NCBI GenBank assembly: GCA_034509735.1
Contig: JACGWO010000001.1
Coordinates: forward strand, 35,095,966-35,159,965
Reading direction: 5' to 3'
Origin: Sesamum alatum
Taxonomy: Eukaryota > Streptophyta > Magnoliopsida > Lamiales > Pedaliaceae
DNA length: 64,000 bases
The position numbers were made by a program, and so were the translations under genes. Shown here piece by piece: positions 12,055-22,900 of the stretch (its first letter is position 1; every line of letters starts with the position of its first letter). The notes under the pieces were generated by a model. It saw only the letters and a list, made by a program, of their open reading frames with translations. It had not been told where the DNA came from and did not search any database.

Positions 12055-12910
12055 TTCATAGTATGAAGTTATCTTATAAGATGTTTGAGAGTTTATAAAC
12101 TTTAAAAAATAGTTTGATAAATTTCTTTTTAAAGAGCTTATAAGATCTCAAAATAATATGTTTTAGATCTTATAAGCTCTTTAAAAAAAAGTTAACTTCC
12201 TCCAATTTTTTTAAAACATCTTGTAAGCTATACAAGATTAATATGGCATTAGACAAATATATCCTCATTAATACTCTCTCTCTCTTACACGCACACATAC
12301 AAACTCCCTTTCTCTCTCTCTCACACACACACAGAAATATACTTTCTCTTTCTAAAAGTTGGTATTTAATTTCTTTTACAATTGTAAAAGATAAATGTTT
12401 CATTACTTAATAATAAATTATTATTATTAACAAAAATAAGATTGTTATTAATATTATATTTATTAAAAAATATAAATTCAAGACATTAAAATTATACGAC
12501 TAGAAATAGTCATTGCGTTAACAAAGAGAATATCAATTATATATTAATGTTAATATTCTACTAGCATAAATGTACATATATATATATATATTTATTCAAA
12601 ATATACGGATTGATTCACTATTTTTTATTTTTGTAAAAAATATTATCTATTAAATTTTTATTTGAAGTTAAAATTTTGAAATGACAACTTATGTGATTCT
12701 AACGGTAACATGTCATTTTTTGTCATTTTACAATAAAAAGATCTTATTATGCCAAATACCCTTAATATCTTATAAAATGCAAAAACATCTTATAAGTTAT
12801 AATATTTATTTTATCCAAACACTTCAGGAGTTTATATTTAAAATAACATCCAACATTTTATAAGAGGTAAGAGTCTATAAAATGTTTTAAAAACTTAGTC
12901 AAACACCCTC
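12055..12910 (-). mobile_element. PIF/Harbinger-like MITE, second copy (left end decayed)
   Basis: Right end CTTAGTCAAACACCCTC is followed by TAA. It is the inverted counterpart of the intact copy at 55969-56969: shared blocks are the AAAGAGCTTATAAGATC core, the TTGTAAAAGATAAATGTTTCATTACTTAATAA-like stretch, and a compound CT/AC microsatellite at about 12276-12345 (GT/GA in the other copy). The left terminal inverted repeat is barely recognisable near 12055. Non-coding. Confidence 0.7.
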
Positions 12911-13206
12911 TAACTCGTATTCCATATGTTCAACAGCATGGATTGAGGCCCTTCAATTGGAATTAAAAATTATTTTCACTGGAAATATTTGAATTGAATT
13001 CTTACAAATATTCCAATTCATTGGTGTAAAGATGATATAACAGTAGTTCTTGCTACAATCTTCCATGCCTAACAGACAGCAACCCTCAGCAGCTGTGACA
13101 TTTCCCTCCAGGAATCAATCATTCAAATTCAAAAGGCCGTCAAACTAGACTTTCCCTTTCTTCCTTAACCTAATATTTCTCAATCATAAGCTTCTAGCCT
13201 AATTTT

Positions 13207-16200
13207 TCAAAATGAAGGTAAGATTTTACCATCCTTTTCTTGCAGACCAGGCATGGTAACACTCAATTCCTGCAGCATATTGACCACTCTGCGCATTGAA
13301 GGACGGTTGATTGGGAGGGAACTAGCGCAGAGCAGCCCGATGCTGAGAACCTTACAGATGTGCTCTTTGAATCTTGAATCTAGCTCAGGATCGAGCACGT
13401 GATCGACTCCTTTGCGGTCCAGGGTCGTGCATACCCAAGTCGCTAAGCCTTTCTCCACGAACTCTGGATCAATTGGAGATTTTCCAGTTACAAGCTCAAG
13501 GATGACTATGCCGAAGCTGTATATGTCGCTCTTTTCGTTCACGCGAAGTGTATAGGCGTATTCTGGGATGGGAAGTAAGTTTTCAACCAATTATTAGTTT
13601 GAAGCAACTGGGACAATGCGAGTTAAAAGCAACGGAATCCTTTGATGCAGGAGGCAGAGAACTTCTTTTTTTAAAAGTTTAAGGGTCATTTGTCCTTTTT
13701 TTGGTTGACAGATAAAAGAAATTTTGAATACAGAGAACAGAAAACTTGAAAGTTCATGAGAAAACGATTACCTGGGGCGATATAACCGCAGGAGCCAGCA
13801 ATTACAGACATAGATTCGATGCCTTTGTTGACTGCTTTAACCACTTTGGCAACTCCAAAATCAGAAATTTTAGCTCCAAAATCTTCATCCAGCAGTATAT
13901 TATTTGATTTCACGTCCCTGTGCACAATGGGAGGGACGGAATCGTGATGCAAGTACGAGAGCCCCTCAGCAGCATCTAAAGCAATCTTAAACCTTGTCGG
14001 CCAATCTAATAATTTACTCTTACTACTATGCAGCAAATCGCCTAAGCTCCCATTAGGCAAGTACTCATATACGAGAAGCTTGCGATTTCCCGTGTTGCAA
14101 CAGCACCACAATCTCACAATATTTTTGTGTCTGATCTTCCCGAGTGTCTCAACTTCGACTTCAAACTCACCCGTATCAGAATCGACACTCTTAAAGTTGT
14201 TTTCATCTTTATTTGGTCTTTCATGCAGCTTCTTCACAGCAACCGTCTCCCCGTTGCTGAGAACAACTTTGTAGACCTTGCCTGAGGCTCCCTTCCCGAT
14301 CACATTAGCCTCTTTGAGGCAATGACTGATTTCAAATTCACTGAAGCCCAGCTTGTGGAATGACGTCCACTTGGTTATAGCTACTGCTTTCTTCATTTTC
14401 TTGAGTCTCTTGTACTTCAACAGAAACCAAAGAATGCCAACCAAAAAAACGATTCCAGCTATAACAAAAACGGACTTTAGCACCCATGAAAAGACTAAAC
14501 TTCTTTTTCCTGCTCCCTGATTGCATGAACCGGTGTCATCAAAACATAGTCCTGAATTTCCAAGAAAGCTATCTCTATAAACTCCATTAGCAAATAGAGG
14601 AGGTATATCCCCTGACAGCATATTGCTCGACAAGTTTAGTTTATTGAGCTTCAAATTCTGCAAAGACAATGGAATTCCCCCCGAAAAGTTATTCTGAGAA
14701 AGATCAAGGTAATTAAGCACAGGCAAGTTCCCAATTTCATCAGGTATATGACCATTTAACCTGTTGCTAGCCAAATTAAGCTCATTCAGCTGCTTCAAAG
14801 ATTGAATTCCCATAGGAATTCCACCAGAAAGATCGTTGTTACTGAGATCAAGAATCTCAAGCTGCCCCAAGTTCAGTATGGCAGCAGGGATTTCTCCACT
14901 AAGCTCATTACCGTCTGCCCAGAACTCAACCAGAGTATGCAATGATCCAACTTCACTTGGTATGCTTCCAGAAAATTTGTTCTTTGAAATTTTGAGGGTA
15001 GAGAGGTTTCTCGCACCGTAAATCAAATGTGAGATGTTTCCTGAGAAGGCATTTCCATAAAGATCCAGCAAGTAAACTTGTGGCAAGCCCCAAAGCTCTG
15101 CTGGAACTTCCCCGTAGAGCCTGTTGCTGCTCAACCGAACCCGTCTTAACGTCTGGCATTTGGCAAGATTCGCAGGAATAGGCCCTGAAAACGCATTGTT
15201 TAACAGAACCAACTCCTCAAGAGCTCCATTTTGGCATAAAAACTCAGGAATTTGACCAGAAAGATTGCTGTCTGATACGTCCAATGTTTGCAAGCCCGAG
15301 TTCTTGCCAAGTTCACTAGGTAATGATCCAGTGAGCCTATTTCCAAATAATTTGAGCTCATACAAATTTGGAGACCCGGCAATGCTCTCCGGGATCAACC
15401 CCTCCAGTTGGTTCTCATATAAGTTGAGGGATTCCAGGGGCAATTCACACAACTCATCAGGAATCATCCCTGTCAACATGTTCATCGATGCATCAAATCT
15501 TCTCAACTCCGTCAAATTGAACCATCCTGCAGGCAATGTCCCAGAAAACGAGTTGTTATACAGCTCCATTTGCACAATGCTCCTGAGACGAGAAATCTGA
15601 CTTGGTATCTGTCCAGTTAGTCCATTATTCGAAACGTCGAGATTCTTGAGTCGAATCAGCCCGCCAAAACTCTCTGGAATAGGGCCGACTAGATGGCATT
15701 CGGTGAGCCACAGCTCTTCCAAGTTGGTTAAATTACCAAGTTCTGGAGCTAGTGGGCCTGGTGTAAACGGGTTGTAAGCCAGCACCAGCTGTTTCAGACT
15801 TGTTATTTTACCCAGAGCAGCAGGAATAGTGCCGTTTAGCAGATTCTCAGTCAGCAGGAGAGTTTCGAGTTGCCGAAAGTTCCCAAAAGTCGCCGGAATT
15901 TCGCCGGAAAAGTTGTTGCCCTCTAAATTAAGGTACCTGCAAAGAATGTTAGCATTAATTGCAAGAATATCTAACCTGAACAGTATGAATGTAAAGAACT
16001 TAAAAATCTATTTTTAAAAAAATGGCCGACAGATGAATTTAACTTAGATTAAATACAAACAAAAGTTGGATGTTTCTTGGCCAGGATGATAGAATAAACA
16101 AGTAACATGATGACAGGCACAATCATCATAAATGTTGACAGAAAAGATTGGTCTAGAAATTAATGCCGCTCAATAATACACAACTCAATAAGCAAAAATC

Positions 16201-16871
16201 ACAATCATAGCAGAAACCCCACAAAGGAAAATTCATAACTGGGCTATTTAACCATAAAAAAGAAAAAGAAAAGAAAATGCAAATTTCAGAAACCCTTATT
16301 CTCTGACTTACTTTTTCTCAAAGCCCATTAATCAAAAGCAGAATTTTTTACCTTTTCTCCAGAAAAATTTCCTTTTAAGATTCATCTTTGTCAACGAATT
16401 CCCAGAATCATATATATATAAAAGTTGTAACTGTACGCACCTGAGAAAATGGAGGTCGGAGAGAGTGGATGGTAGGGGACCCACAAGCAAATTCTGGGAG
16501 AGGTCAAGGTAAGTGAGGTTCCGGCAAGCGGAAATGGAGAGAGGAAGCGAAGAGTTGATGGAGTTCGAAGAGAGAGAGAGTGTAGAGAGAGAAGGCAAGC
16601 GGCAGAGAAAGATGGGAAAAGGGCCGGACAGAGAAGCACTTGGGAGAACGACCGACACGACGGAGTTGTCATGGTTGCAGGTGACTCCTGTCCAGTTGCA
16701 GGGGGTGGCGTCGCGGTCGGACCAGCCGGAGAGGAAGCCAGCGGGATCGGAGAGTGAGAGCTTCACCTTCTGCAGGTAGACTCCCTCTTGATTCAGAGCA
16801 AGAGAGATGTGATTTGAGTGGAGAGTGAAGGTGTAGAGAAAGAGGAGAAGAGCAGAGACTTTTACTTGCAT
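13207..16871 (-). CDS. HSL1: LRR receptor-like kinase, HAESA/HSL1 type (3 exons)
   Basis: Plasma-membrane receptor kinase of LRR-RLK subfamily XI; relatives perceive IDA/IDL peptides in organ abscission (family knowledge; ligand here is inferred). Exons: 16871-16441, 15936-13772, 13562-13207; introns 16440-15937 and 13771-13563 have GT/AG ends and phases that join to 983 codons plus stop. Signal peptide about 1-25; N-terminal cap CNWTGVTC; about 20 LRRs to residue 600; cap cysteines GLC...C; membrane segment about 627-653; kinase from about 689 with GKGASG loop, Lys712 (VAVKKL), HRD at 816-818, DFG at 836-838, and APE split by intron 2. All catalytic residues are present. The start at 16871 is preferred over 16904 because a TATA box lies at 16913-16919. 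The C-terminus ends DGKILPSF, slightly short of relatives. HSL1 rather than HAESA is a judgement from overall resemblance. Confidence 0.9.
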
Positions 16872-16912
16872 GGCTGCTGCGGGTGGGAGCAGTGCCTCAT
16901 GCAAAGACAGAA

Positions 16913-16919
16913 ATTTATA
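16913..16919 (-). promoter_or_regulatory. TATA box of the receptor kinase gene
   Basis: On the minus strand CCTATAAATTTC. A start site about 30 bases downstream would fall near 16887, between the upstream in-frame ATG (16904) and the chosen ATG (16871), which directly precedes the hydrophobic signal peptide. This gives a very short 5' leader of about 15-20 bases. Confidence 0.6.
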
Positions 16920-16924
16920 GGAAG

Positions 16925-17720
16925 AAGCAATGCTTGTGCGTGTTCTGTGTGTAAAAAAGGAGTGAAAAGTGTGGTGGGATTTTGGAGTTTAGTTCGGAAG
17001 TTGGGGGTGGGGATAAGAAAATGTGAATTTCTGGGGAAGAACAAAGGAATATGACGAGAGTGGGTTGTTAAGTGTGAGCATAATTTTTCAATGTGTGGGG
17101 TCTTTTTGTTTGATTGGGAAAATTTTGGATGATCTCATCTGGACTTTTGGGGGCTTCGCTTTTTGGGCTCCAAAGGCAAATTCCCTACTAATGGTGCATT
17201 TGGATCGTTTTGGGGGTAAAATCAAGGATGTTTGTAAGAACTTCTCTTTTTATTTTGAGATTAAGAGAGTGTTTGTGAAAAAAAAATTGCTATTAAAACA
17301 GTAATTTTTGTTGAAAAAGTAAAAGTTGTGTTAGAATAAAAAAAGGACAATATTTATAAAATTAGATAAAAACTAACTTTGGTAATATTTCAAAAAAAAC
17401 ATTTAAAATAAATTTAATTGATTAAAAATCATCTGAAAATAAAAATCAAAAAATGAAATAAAAGTTGAAGTTTAATTGTTTGAAAGCAAAAATCAAAAGT
17501 GAAAGAAAAGTTGAACTTTGAGTGTTTGGAAAATAGCTTAATATTTTTAATTTTACCGATAAATTACAGAAGTTATTAGCAAGTTGTTTATAGCTTTTGG
17601 CATAAATTAACTTAATTTGAACGGTTGAAAAGCAAATATTGTAAAACAAAAAATTATTTGCAATAATAGGTTTACAAATGCTTCTTTAAATCCTTGCAAA
17701 CACTCCCATATTTAAAATAT
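16925..17720. other. Upstream region of the receptor kinase; likely MITE remnant
   Basis: No gene seen. From about 17225 to 17708 the ends GGATGTTTGTAAG and (reversed) GGGAGTGTTTGCAAGGA are roughly inverted, and the interior is AT-rich with repeated AAAAGTTGAA motifs, so this may be an old MITE. The MULE at 17721 is inserted immediately beyond it, about 850 bp upstream of the kinase start. Confidence 0.4.
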
Positions 17721-18089
17721 GGCAAAATTACAATTTTGATCCCACAGGATAGGGTTATTCTCACATTTGATCCCGTGCTTTTGGTCGTTGACACTTTTGG
17801 TCCCAAAGCCTAATTCTTTAACACCTTTGATCCCAAACCGTAAAATTGACTGAAAATGGCACGTGATTGAACACGTGCCGTTAGTCGACACTCATGGGGG
17901 CTAGAAAATAGTCTTCTGCTGTTAGCTCTTGCAATATGGAGGGAAAAATGACGCTAAATGCACATTTACTCCCTTTTCCCTATTTATACCCATGAAAAGT
18001 CCAAAATATCTTATTTCCTCCTTTGACAGCAAAAAATTGCTTCTTAATTTATATTCCTCTATTTTTCGTGAAAAATAGCAGGCAAAAAC

Positions 18090-18503
18090 ATGTCACAAAC
18101 CTCTGAAAATACTAGAAATGTTGAATGCTATTGCCATAAAGCCGCTCATTTTAAGATCTCATGGCCAAGTGATAAGCCAGGTAGGAGGTTTTATACTTGT
18201 TCTTGGAGGAGAGGCAGAGGTGGATGTGGGTTTTTTATGTGGTTAGATCCACCAATGTGCACGAGAGCTACCGTTATAATTCCTGATTTGTTGCGCCGAC
18301 TGAACGTACAAGAAGAAGAAATTCGAAATTTGCGTAGGAAAAATCAAATTTTGATTTCTATAATGGTTGGATTTTTTTCTGTTGTTGTTATGTATGTTGG
18401 TAGTTTGAAGAAATTGGTTTATTATGTAGATTTTTTTTTAGGCGGTTATGTGTTAGTAATTAACCTTTTAGTAATGGTCAGTAGTATAATTGGATGCAAG
18501 TAA
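18090..18503 (+). CDS. GRF-type zinc-finger small membrane protein carried by a MULE
   Basis: An intact 137-codon ORF centred between the MULE arms. Residues 12-53 fit a GRF zinc finger: Cys13-x-Cys15, then GRRFYTC (Cys37), then GGCGFFMWLD (Cys46). A charged helix follows (about 72-86, QEEEIRNLRRKNQ), then hydrophobic segments at about 87-104 and 113-134, suggesting a membrane anchor. GRF fingers are nucleic-acid-binding modules in other proteins; small plant proteins of this build are common but their role is unknown to me. No introns are evident. Position inside MULE arms suggests either a captured host gene or a regular passenger of this MULE family. The C-terminal third could be altered from the original, since it reads into low-complexity sequence. 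Confidence 0.75.
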   Translation: MSQTSENTRNVECYCHKAAHFKISWPSDKPGRRFYTCSWRRGRGGCGFFMWLDPPMCTRATVIIPDLLRRLNVQEEEIRNLRRKNQILISIMVGFFSVVVMYVGSLKKLVYYVDFFLGGYVLVINLLVMVSSIIGCK

Positions 18504-19069
18504 TTAAGTTGTTCAATGCGTATTTAGTTTATGTTTTTATGCAGAAAATAGAAAATAAGGGCTCATTCATTCACAAAAAGCAAAAATGTACTCATCCATT
18601 AACAAAAAGCAGTACTCATCCATTAACAAAAAACAATACTCATCCATCCATTAACAATATTTTGAGCAAATGTATCAGTTTACATTCCAAAGAAGGTGCC
18701 CAAAATTGCAGCATACTTAGAAAATTAGTCACAAATTTTTTTGGACTTTTTCACAAAATTGCAGCATGCTTACAAAATTATGAATAAGATGTTTTTGCCT
18801 GCCAGTTTCCACGAAAAACAGAGGAATATAAATTAAGAAGCAATTTTTTGCTGTCAAATGAGGAAATAAGATTTTTTGAACTTTTTTATCAGTATAAATA
18901 GGGAAAAGGGAGTAAAATGTGCAGTTGGCGCCATTTTTTCCCTCCATGTTGCAAGAGCTAATAGCATAAAACTGTTTTCTAGCCTACTAACGACACGTGT
19001 TCAATTACGTGTTGTTTTTCGTAAAATTTAACGGTTTGGGACCAAAGGTGTAACTACAAAATAATGCGG

Positions 19070-19690
19070 CGATTGAGACGGTTTAGTATGGCCGTTCCAA
19101 ATTTCGGTCCAAATAGGAACGGTAAATGGAACTGTTGTGGAATGGTAACCCATTGCTAATGTCACTGTCGTATTATTCGGAGTCAGAACGTTTAGGGATG
19201 GCGAGACCGTTTCTGATTGTGTGCCAACATATGTATGCCAATATGTAAACCCATTACCGTTCCAAAAAGGGAGCGGATATATTTTGGCTTTCCATTTAGA
19301 ACGCATATGTGAAAATTGGAATGGTTCTTTGACAAGAAAAAGTAACCGTTCCTACCCGTGTTCCACAACCCGGGACGATTTGGAACGCATGATAGATCAC
19401 ATGTAGTGCTAAATGAGACCCTTTTACTCCTTGTGTGAACAATGTAATGCAATGACCGTTTCAAATTGTGGTCTTGTGAAAATGAAGTTTAGTTCCAAGT
19501 ACCGTTCCAACATGTGTTACTATTAGGAACGGTCCGTATACATAATAGATTATGTGTTCCGACGACCGTTCCAAATATGCTCTAACGATTATATTATAAC
19601 GGTTACTTTAGCATTCGTATGTCCGTTCCAGAGGCCGTTCCTAATGAGGAAGCAACGACTATATTTCAACGGCTAGTTTAGTGTTCCAAA
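19070..19690. repeat. Left subterminal repeats of the CACTA element
   Basis: Many copies of CCGTTCC/GGAACGG and close variants in both orientations, at a spacing of about 20-60 bases. In En/Spm elements such arrays are the binding sites of the TNPA-type protein; that role is inferred here. Matching arrays are at 26120-26610 and 29480-30190. Confidence 0.85.
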
Positions 19691-19978
19691 TAATATTTCA
19701 ATGCCCATTCCAATATTTTTCTATATATATGTCCTCCTTCATTTTAATTGTTCTTATTACTCTATCTCTCCAACTCATTCGTTCTAACTCCCTCTCTTGA
19801 TTCATTATATGTAAAATCGAATATCAATAATCTCCGCTAAATTTTCATTGATCTTGAAAGGTGTTTTGCTGAGGTAACAAGTTGAAATTCTTTAATGGTT
19901 GTATATATATATATATATAATTTGTTCTGGCCATTTAATTACTGTTGTGAATTGCTTGTGTACGTAGGACTAATCATG

Positions 19979-22900
19979 TTAAGACAATTGAGGAGATGGA
20001 TGTATGATCGAGACTTGCTGGGTGTGACGCTGGAGTTTGAGAATGGTGTTACAACATTTCTAGAATGGGCCCAGTCTCAGCGTGCATATATGGATGGGGA
20101 GAAGATTAAGTGTCCCTACCGAAAGTGCAAAACGAACGGTTCAAAACACCAGACGAGGTAAATTTTGACTTGTGTATGAAAGGGTTTATGCCGGAGTATT
20201 ATAATTGGACTTCGCATGGTGAGGTGAGGGTGCAGGAATACTTTGTAAGACAAGCGGATCTGTCAGGGAGTGCGAGGGGAAGCGTGGAAACGAGAAATAC
20301 GTAAATTTAAACCGCATAATAAAACGCATAATCTATAAATCCCAAGGGGTGTACCCTTGGGTGCTCAACCGGGCGTTCGATGTAGGATGTACCAATATAT
20401 AAAACGAATATCGTACATAAGGCATAGAATTGAAATGTAAACTACTAAAATGTAAAACCAATAATACCTTTATAGTTTAACTCTTGATTGGCTACAAGCT
20501 TTGTTCCTCTCCGGAAGCGTTCACCAAGTTCAAAGTGTATGAACTTCTCTAAAGGTGATCCACACCACACTGGAAGAGATCCTCGTTTTCCTTGCTAGAA
20601 GAAAATGGATCCGGGAGGGTTTGGTTTAAGAAGATCAACACTATCAATTAGTGTTCTCTTAAACTTACTTTGTTCTTCCAATTGATTCAAAATCAAATGA
20701 AGAACACAAGTGAAGAGAGGAAAAGTGGCCGAGAGTTGAGTGAGAGAGAGGAGTGTGATTTTTCTTCTTCTTCTTTTTCCTAGGAAAAGATGAATTATGA
20801 TTCTCTTGCTATGATGTTATGTATATACTCATATATATACAAAATTAATGTGATTATTGGAATATGTCTAGGTTCATCCAAGGATGTCTAGATACATCCT
20901 AATCAATTCCACTAATTCTTCAATCAAGCCTACCATCTCTTAAGGTATGACTAAATCATACCAAAAGAGAGAGGCTTGATTGGAATTGATTTGTCTCTTA
21001 CCAAAAGAGACAAGTCAACCACATCAAGCTCTAGCATGGTCGATTTTTGCTCCCTCCAAGGTGGCATTTTCGGCCATGCCCATTTAAGGAAGAAATCCAA
21101 CTTCCCCCTATTCCAAAAGTGGAATTAGCACACCTCTCGGGTCAAAATTAACGGACCGGGTTCCACTGTAATCCAATTACGACGAACCCAAAATTAAATC
21201 CAATTTAATTCAAGGTCCACTTAAATAATTCCCATTGATCTTTTAATCCGATTAAAAGATCCAACATCTCAACTTTCTATGTTAATCGATAAATCCTATT
21301 TACCGATTAAACGGGCGCCCTATACGATATCGCCCCGTCCATCCAATGGACAATCCCTAAGTAATCCAATTACTTAACTATCATCCGAAATTGACTTCAA
21401 GCCAATTTCTCCACCTTCGCGGTGATTTGTGTGTAACCCTTTACATTCACCCTCAGCTAGATTTGGGCCCATGTCCCACAAGGGCCCGTTACCATGGGTG
21501 TCCGTCTAGCAACGGTCCATGACACTAGAGACTAAGTTAATGTTGGCATGAATATTTAGGTGCCGATTCCGTACGGGTAAGGTCCTTCCGTTTATCGTCT
21601 CCCGGCCTTAGTCTAAGGTATGGAATTGGGTGTCGGTTCCCATCCTTGACTAGGCATCTATGCTTAATACTCGAGACTACGCATGCCTCATTGCATCGAC
21701 ACAGGAAACTATTTCCCATTCGACCAACCACTATGGCCACAGGTTTAAGCATCATGAACGTGTCTCCGAGTGCATAGAAGATACCTCTGTCACATACTGA
21801 CAGGGGACGGATCCTTTTCTTGGAACCCATCGTCCTCGCTACACATTCTGACTTCAGTGGACAAGGCTTATAATGATCATCTTACATAATGATCACTTCT
21901 CTCCAAATCCAAGATACAGTCATCCTGTGCACATGACTGCCATGGTTCCTCAAGTCTGAGGACTACTCCCATACTATCGGAACCAGATCCAATCATACTA
22001 ACCAAGCCTCCAAGGCTTCCATATGATGATCCCCACGAGTCAGTTCAGTCGGCTCGACCAGTCGACCAACCTATCAAGATTGTGTAGGTGTCCCATGCCT
22101 GTCGCCAATAAAATACGACACTCATCCAATGAACACGACTTTTGGTGCAAGTCTCTATAGGACTCTCGATGCCCTGTCTCGAGGTCCTCGACTTGGAACG
22201 TTTCAGACCCAACTCTTTATCAGTTGGTTTCATGACCACCATCCAATGCGTGGCCCAACTGTATGAGTTGTTAATCATGGTCTGTGGGCTTTGTGGCGAT
22301 ATATGTAAAATACCATTTTAGCATATGAAAAATGAGCGCAACAAAGAAAGTACCAAAGGTAATGAATACTTTTTTTATTCATTACATAATATTACATTAC
22401 ATCAAGTTGTCAAATAGGTTACAAAATACCAAACCTATTGGCTTTCTGGTCACGTATTCTAACATAGTTTGATGCATTGACCGCGCCCCCTGTGCAGTAG
22501 CAGCAAACGCCACCCGTTCAGGAGGAAGGTAGTTCAAATTGGGGTGTTGCGGCTTAGATGGATTGGACGCAAATGATGGTATTCGATGCCACCGGGCTGT
22601 CTTTCTGGTCTTCTTATAACCATGAGGGACCGACTGATGATGGTACTCGGTATTGTCCTTCTCATGTTGGTCCTAGTTCATATTACGATTCGAGGCCCTA
22701 TGATTATGTGTCTAGGTTGTCAGACCGTTTTTTGATGTAGTTCATGCTGTTGACCAACCGTTGTGGAACGATTGCACTCAATCTTAGTTGGTGTCAATTG
22801 CAACTTTGGTGAATATCAAGGCCGAAGGGGGTTTTTTCGAGCATACATATGATCGCTTGTGCCAGTGGGCTGATACTGTAATGCCTCGCGATCACACTTT

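Noticed and set aside
13563..13590. Separate short kinase gene starting at 13590
   Set aside because: The ATG is in intron 2; the acceptor before 13562 joins exon 3 to the long ORF and completes the APE motif.
16332..16440. Exon 1 of the receptor kinase read on to the stop at 16332
   Set aside because: The continuation is intron sequence: a GTGCGT donor at 16440 joins in phase to the acceptor at 15937 and restores the LRR pattern.
19028..19464. ORFs of 61-92 codons on both strands
   Set aside because: They run through the subterminal repeats of the CACTA element and cross its boundary with the MULE.
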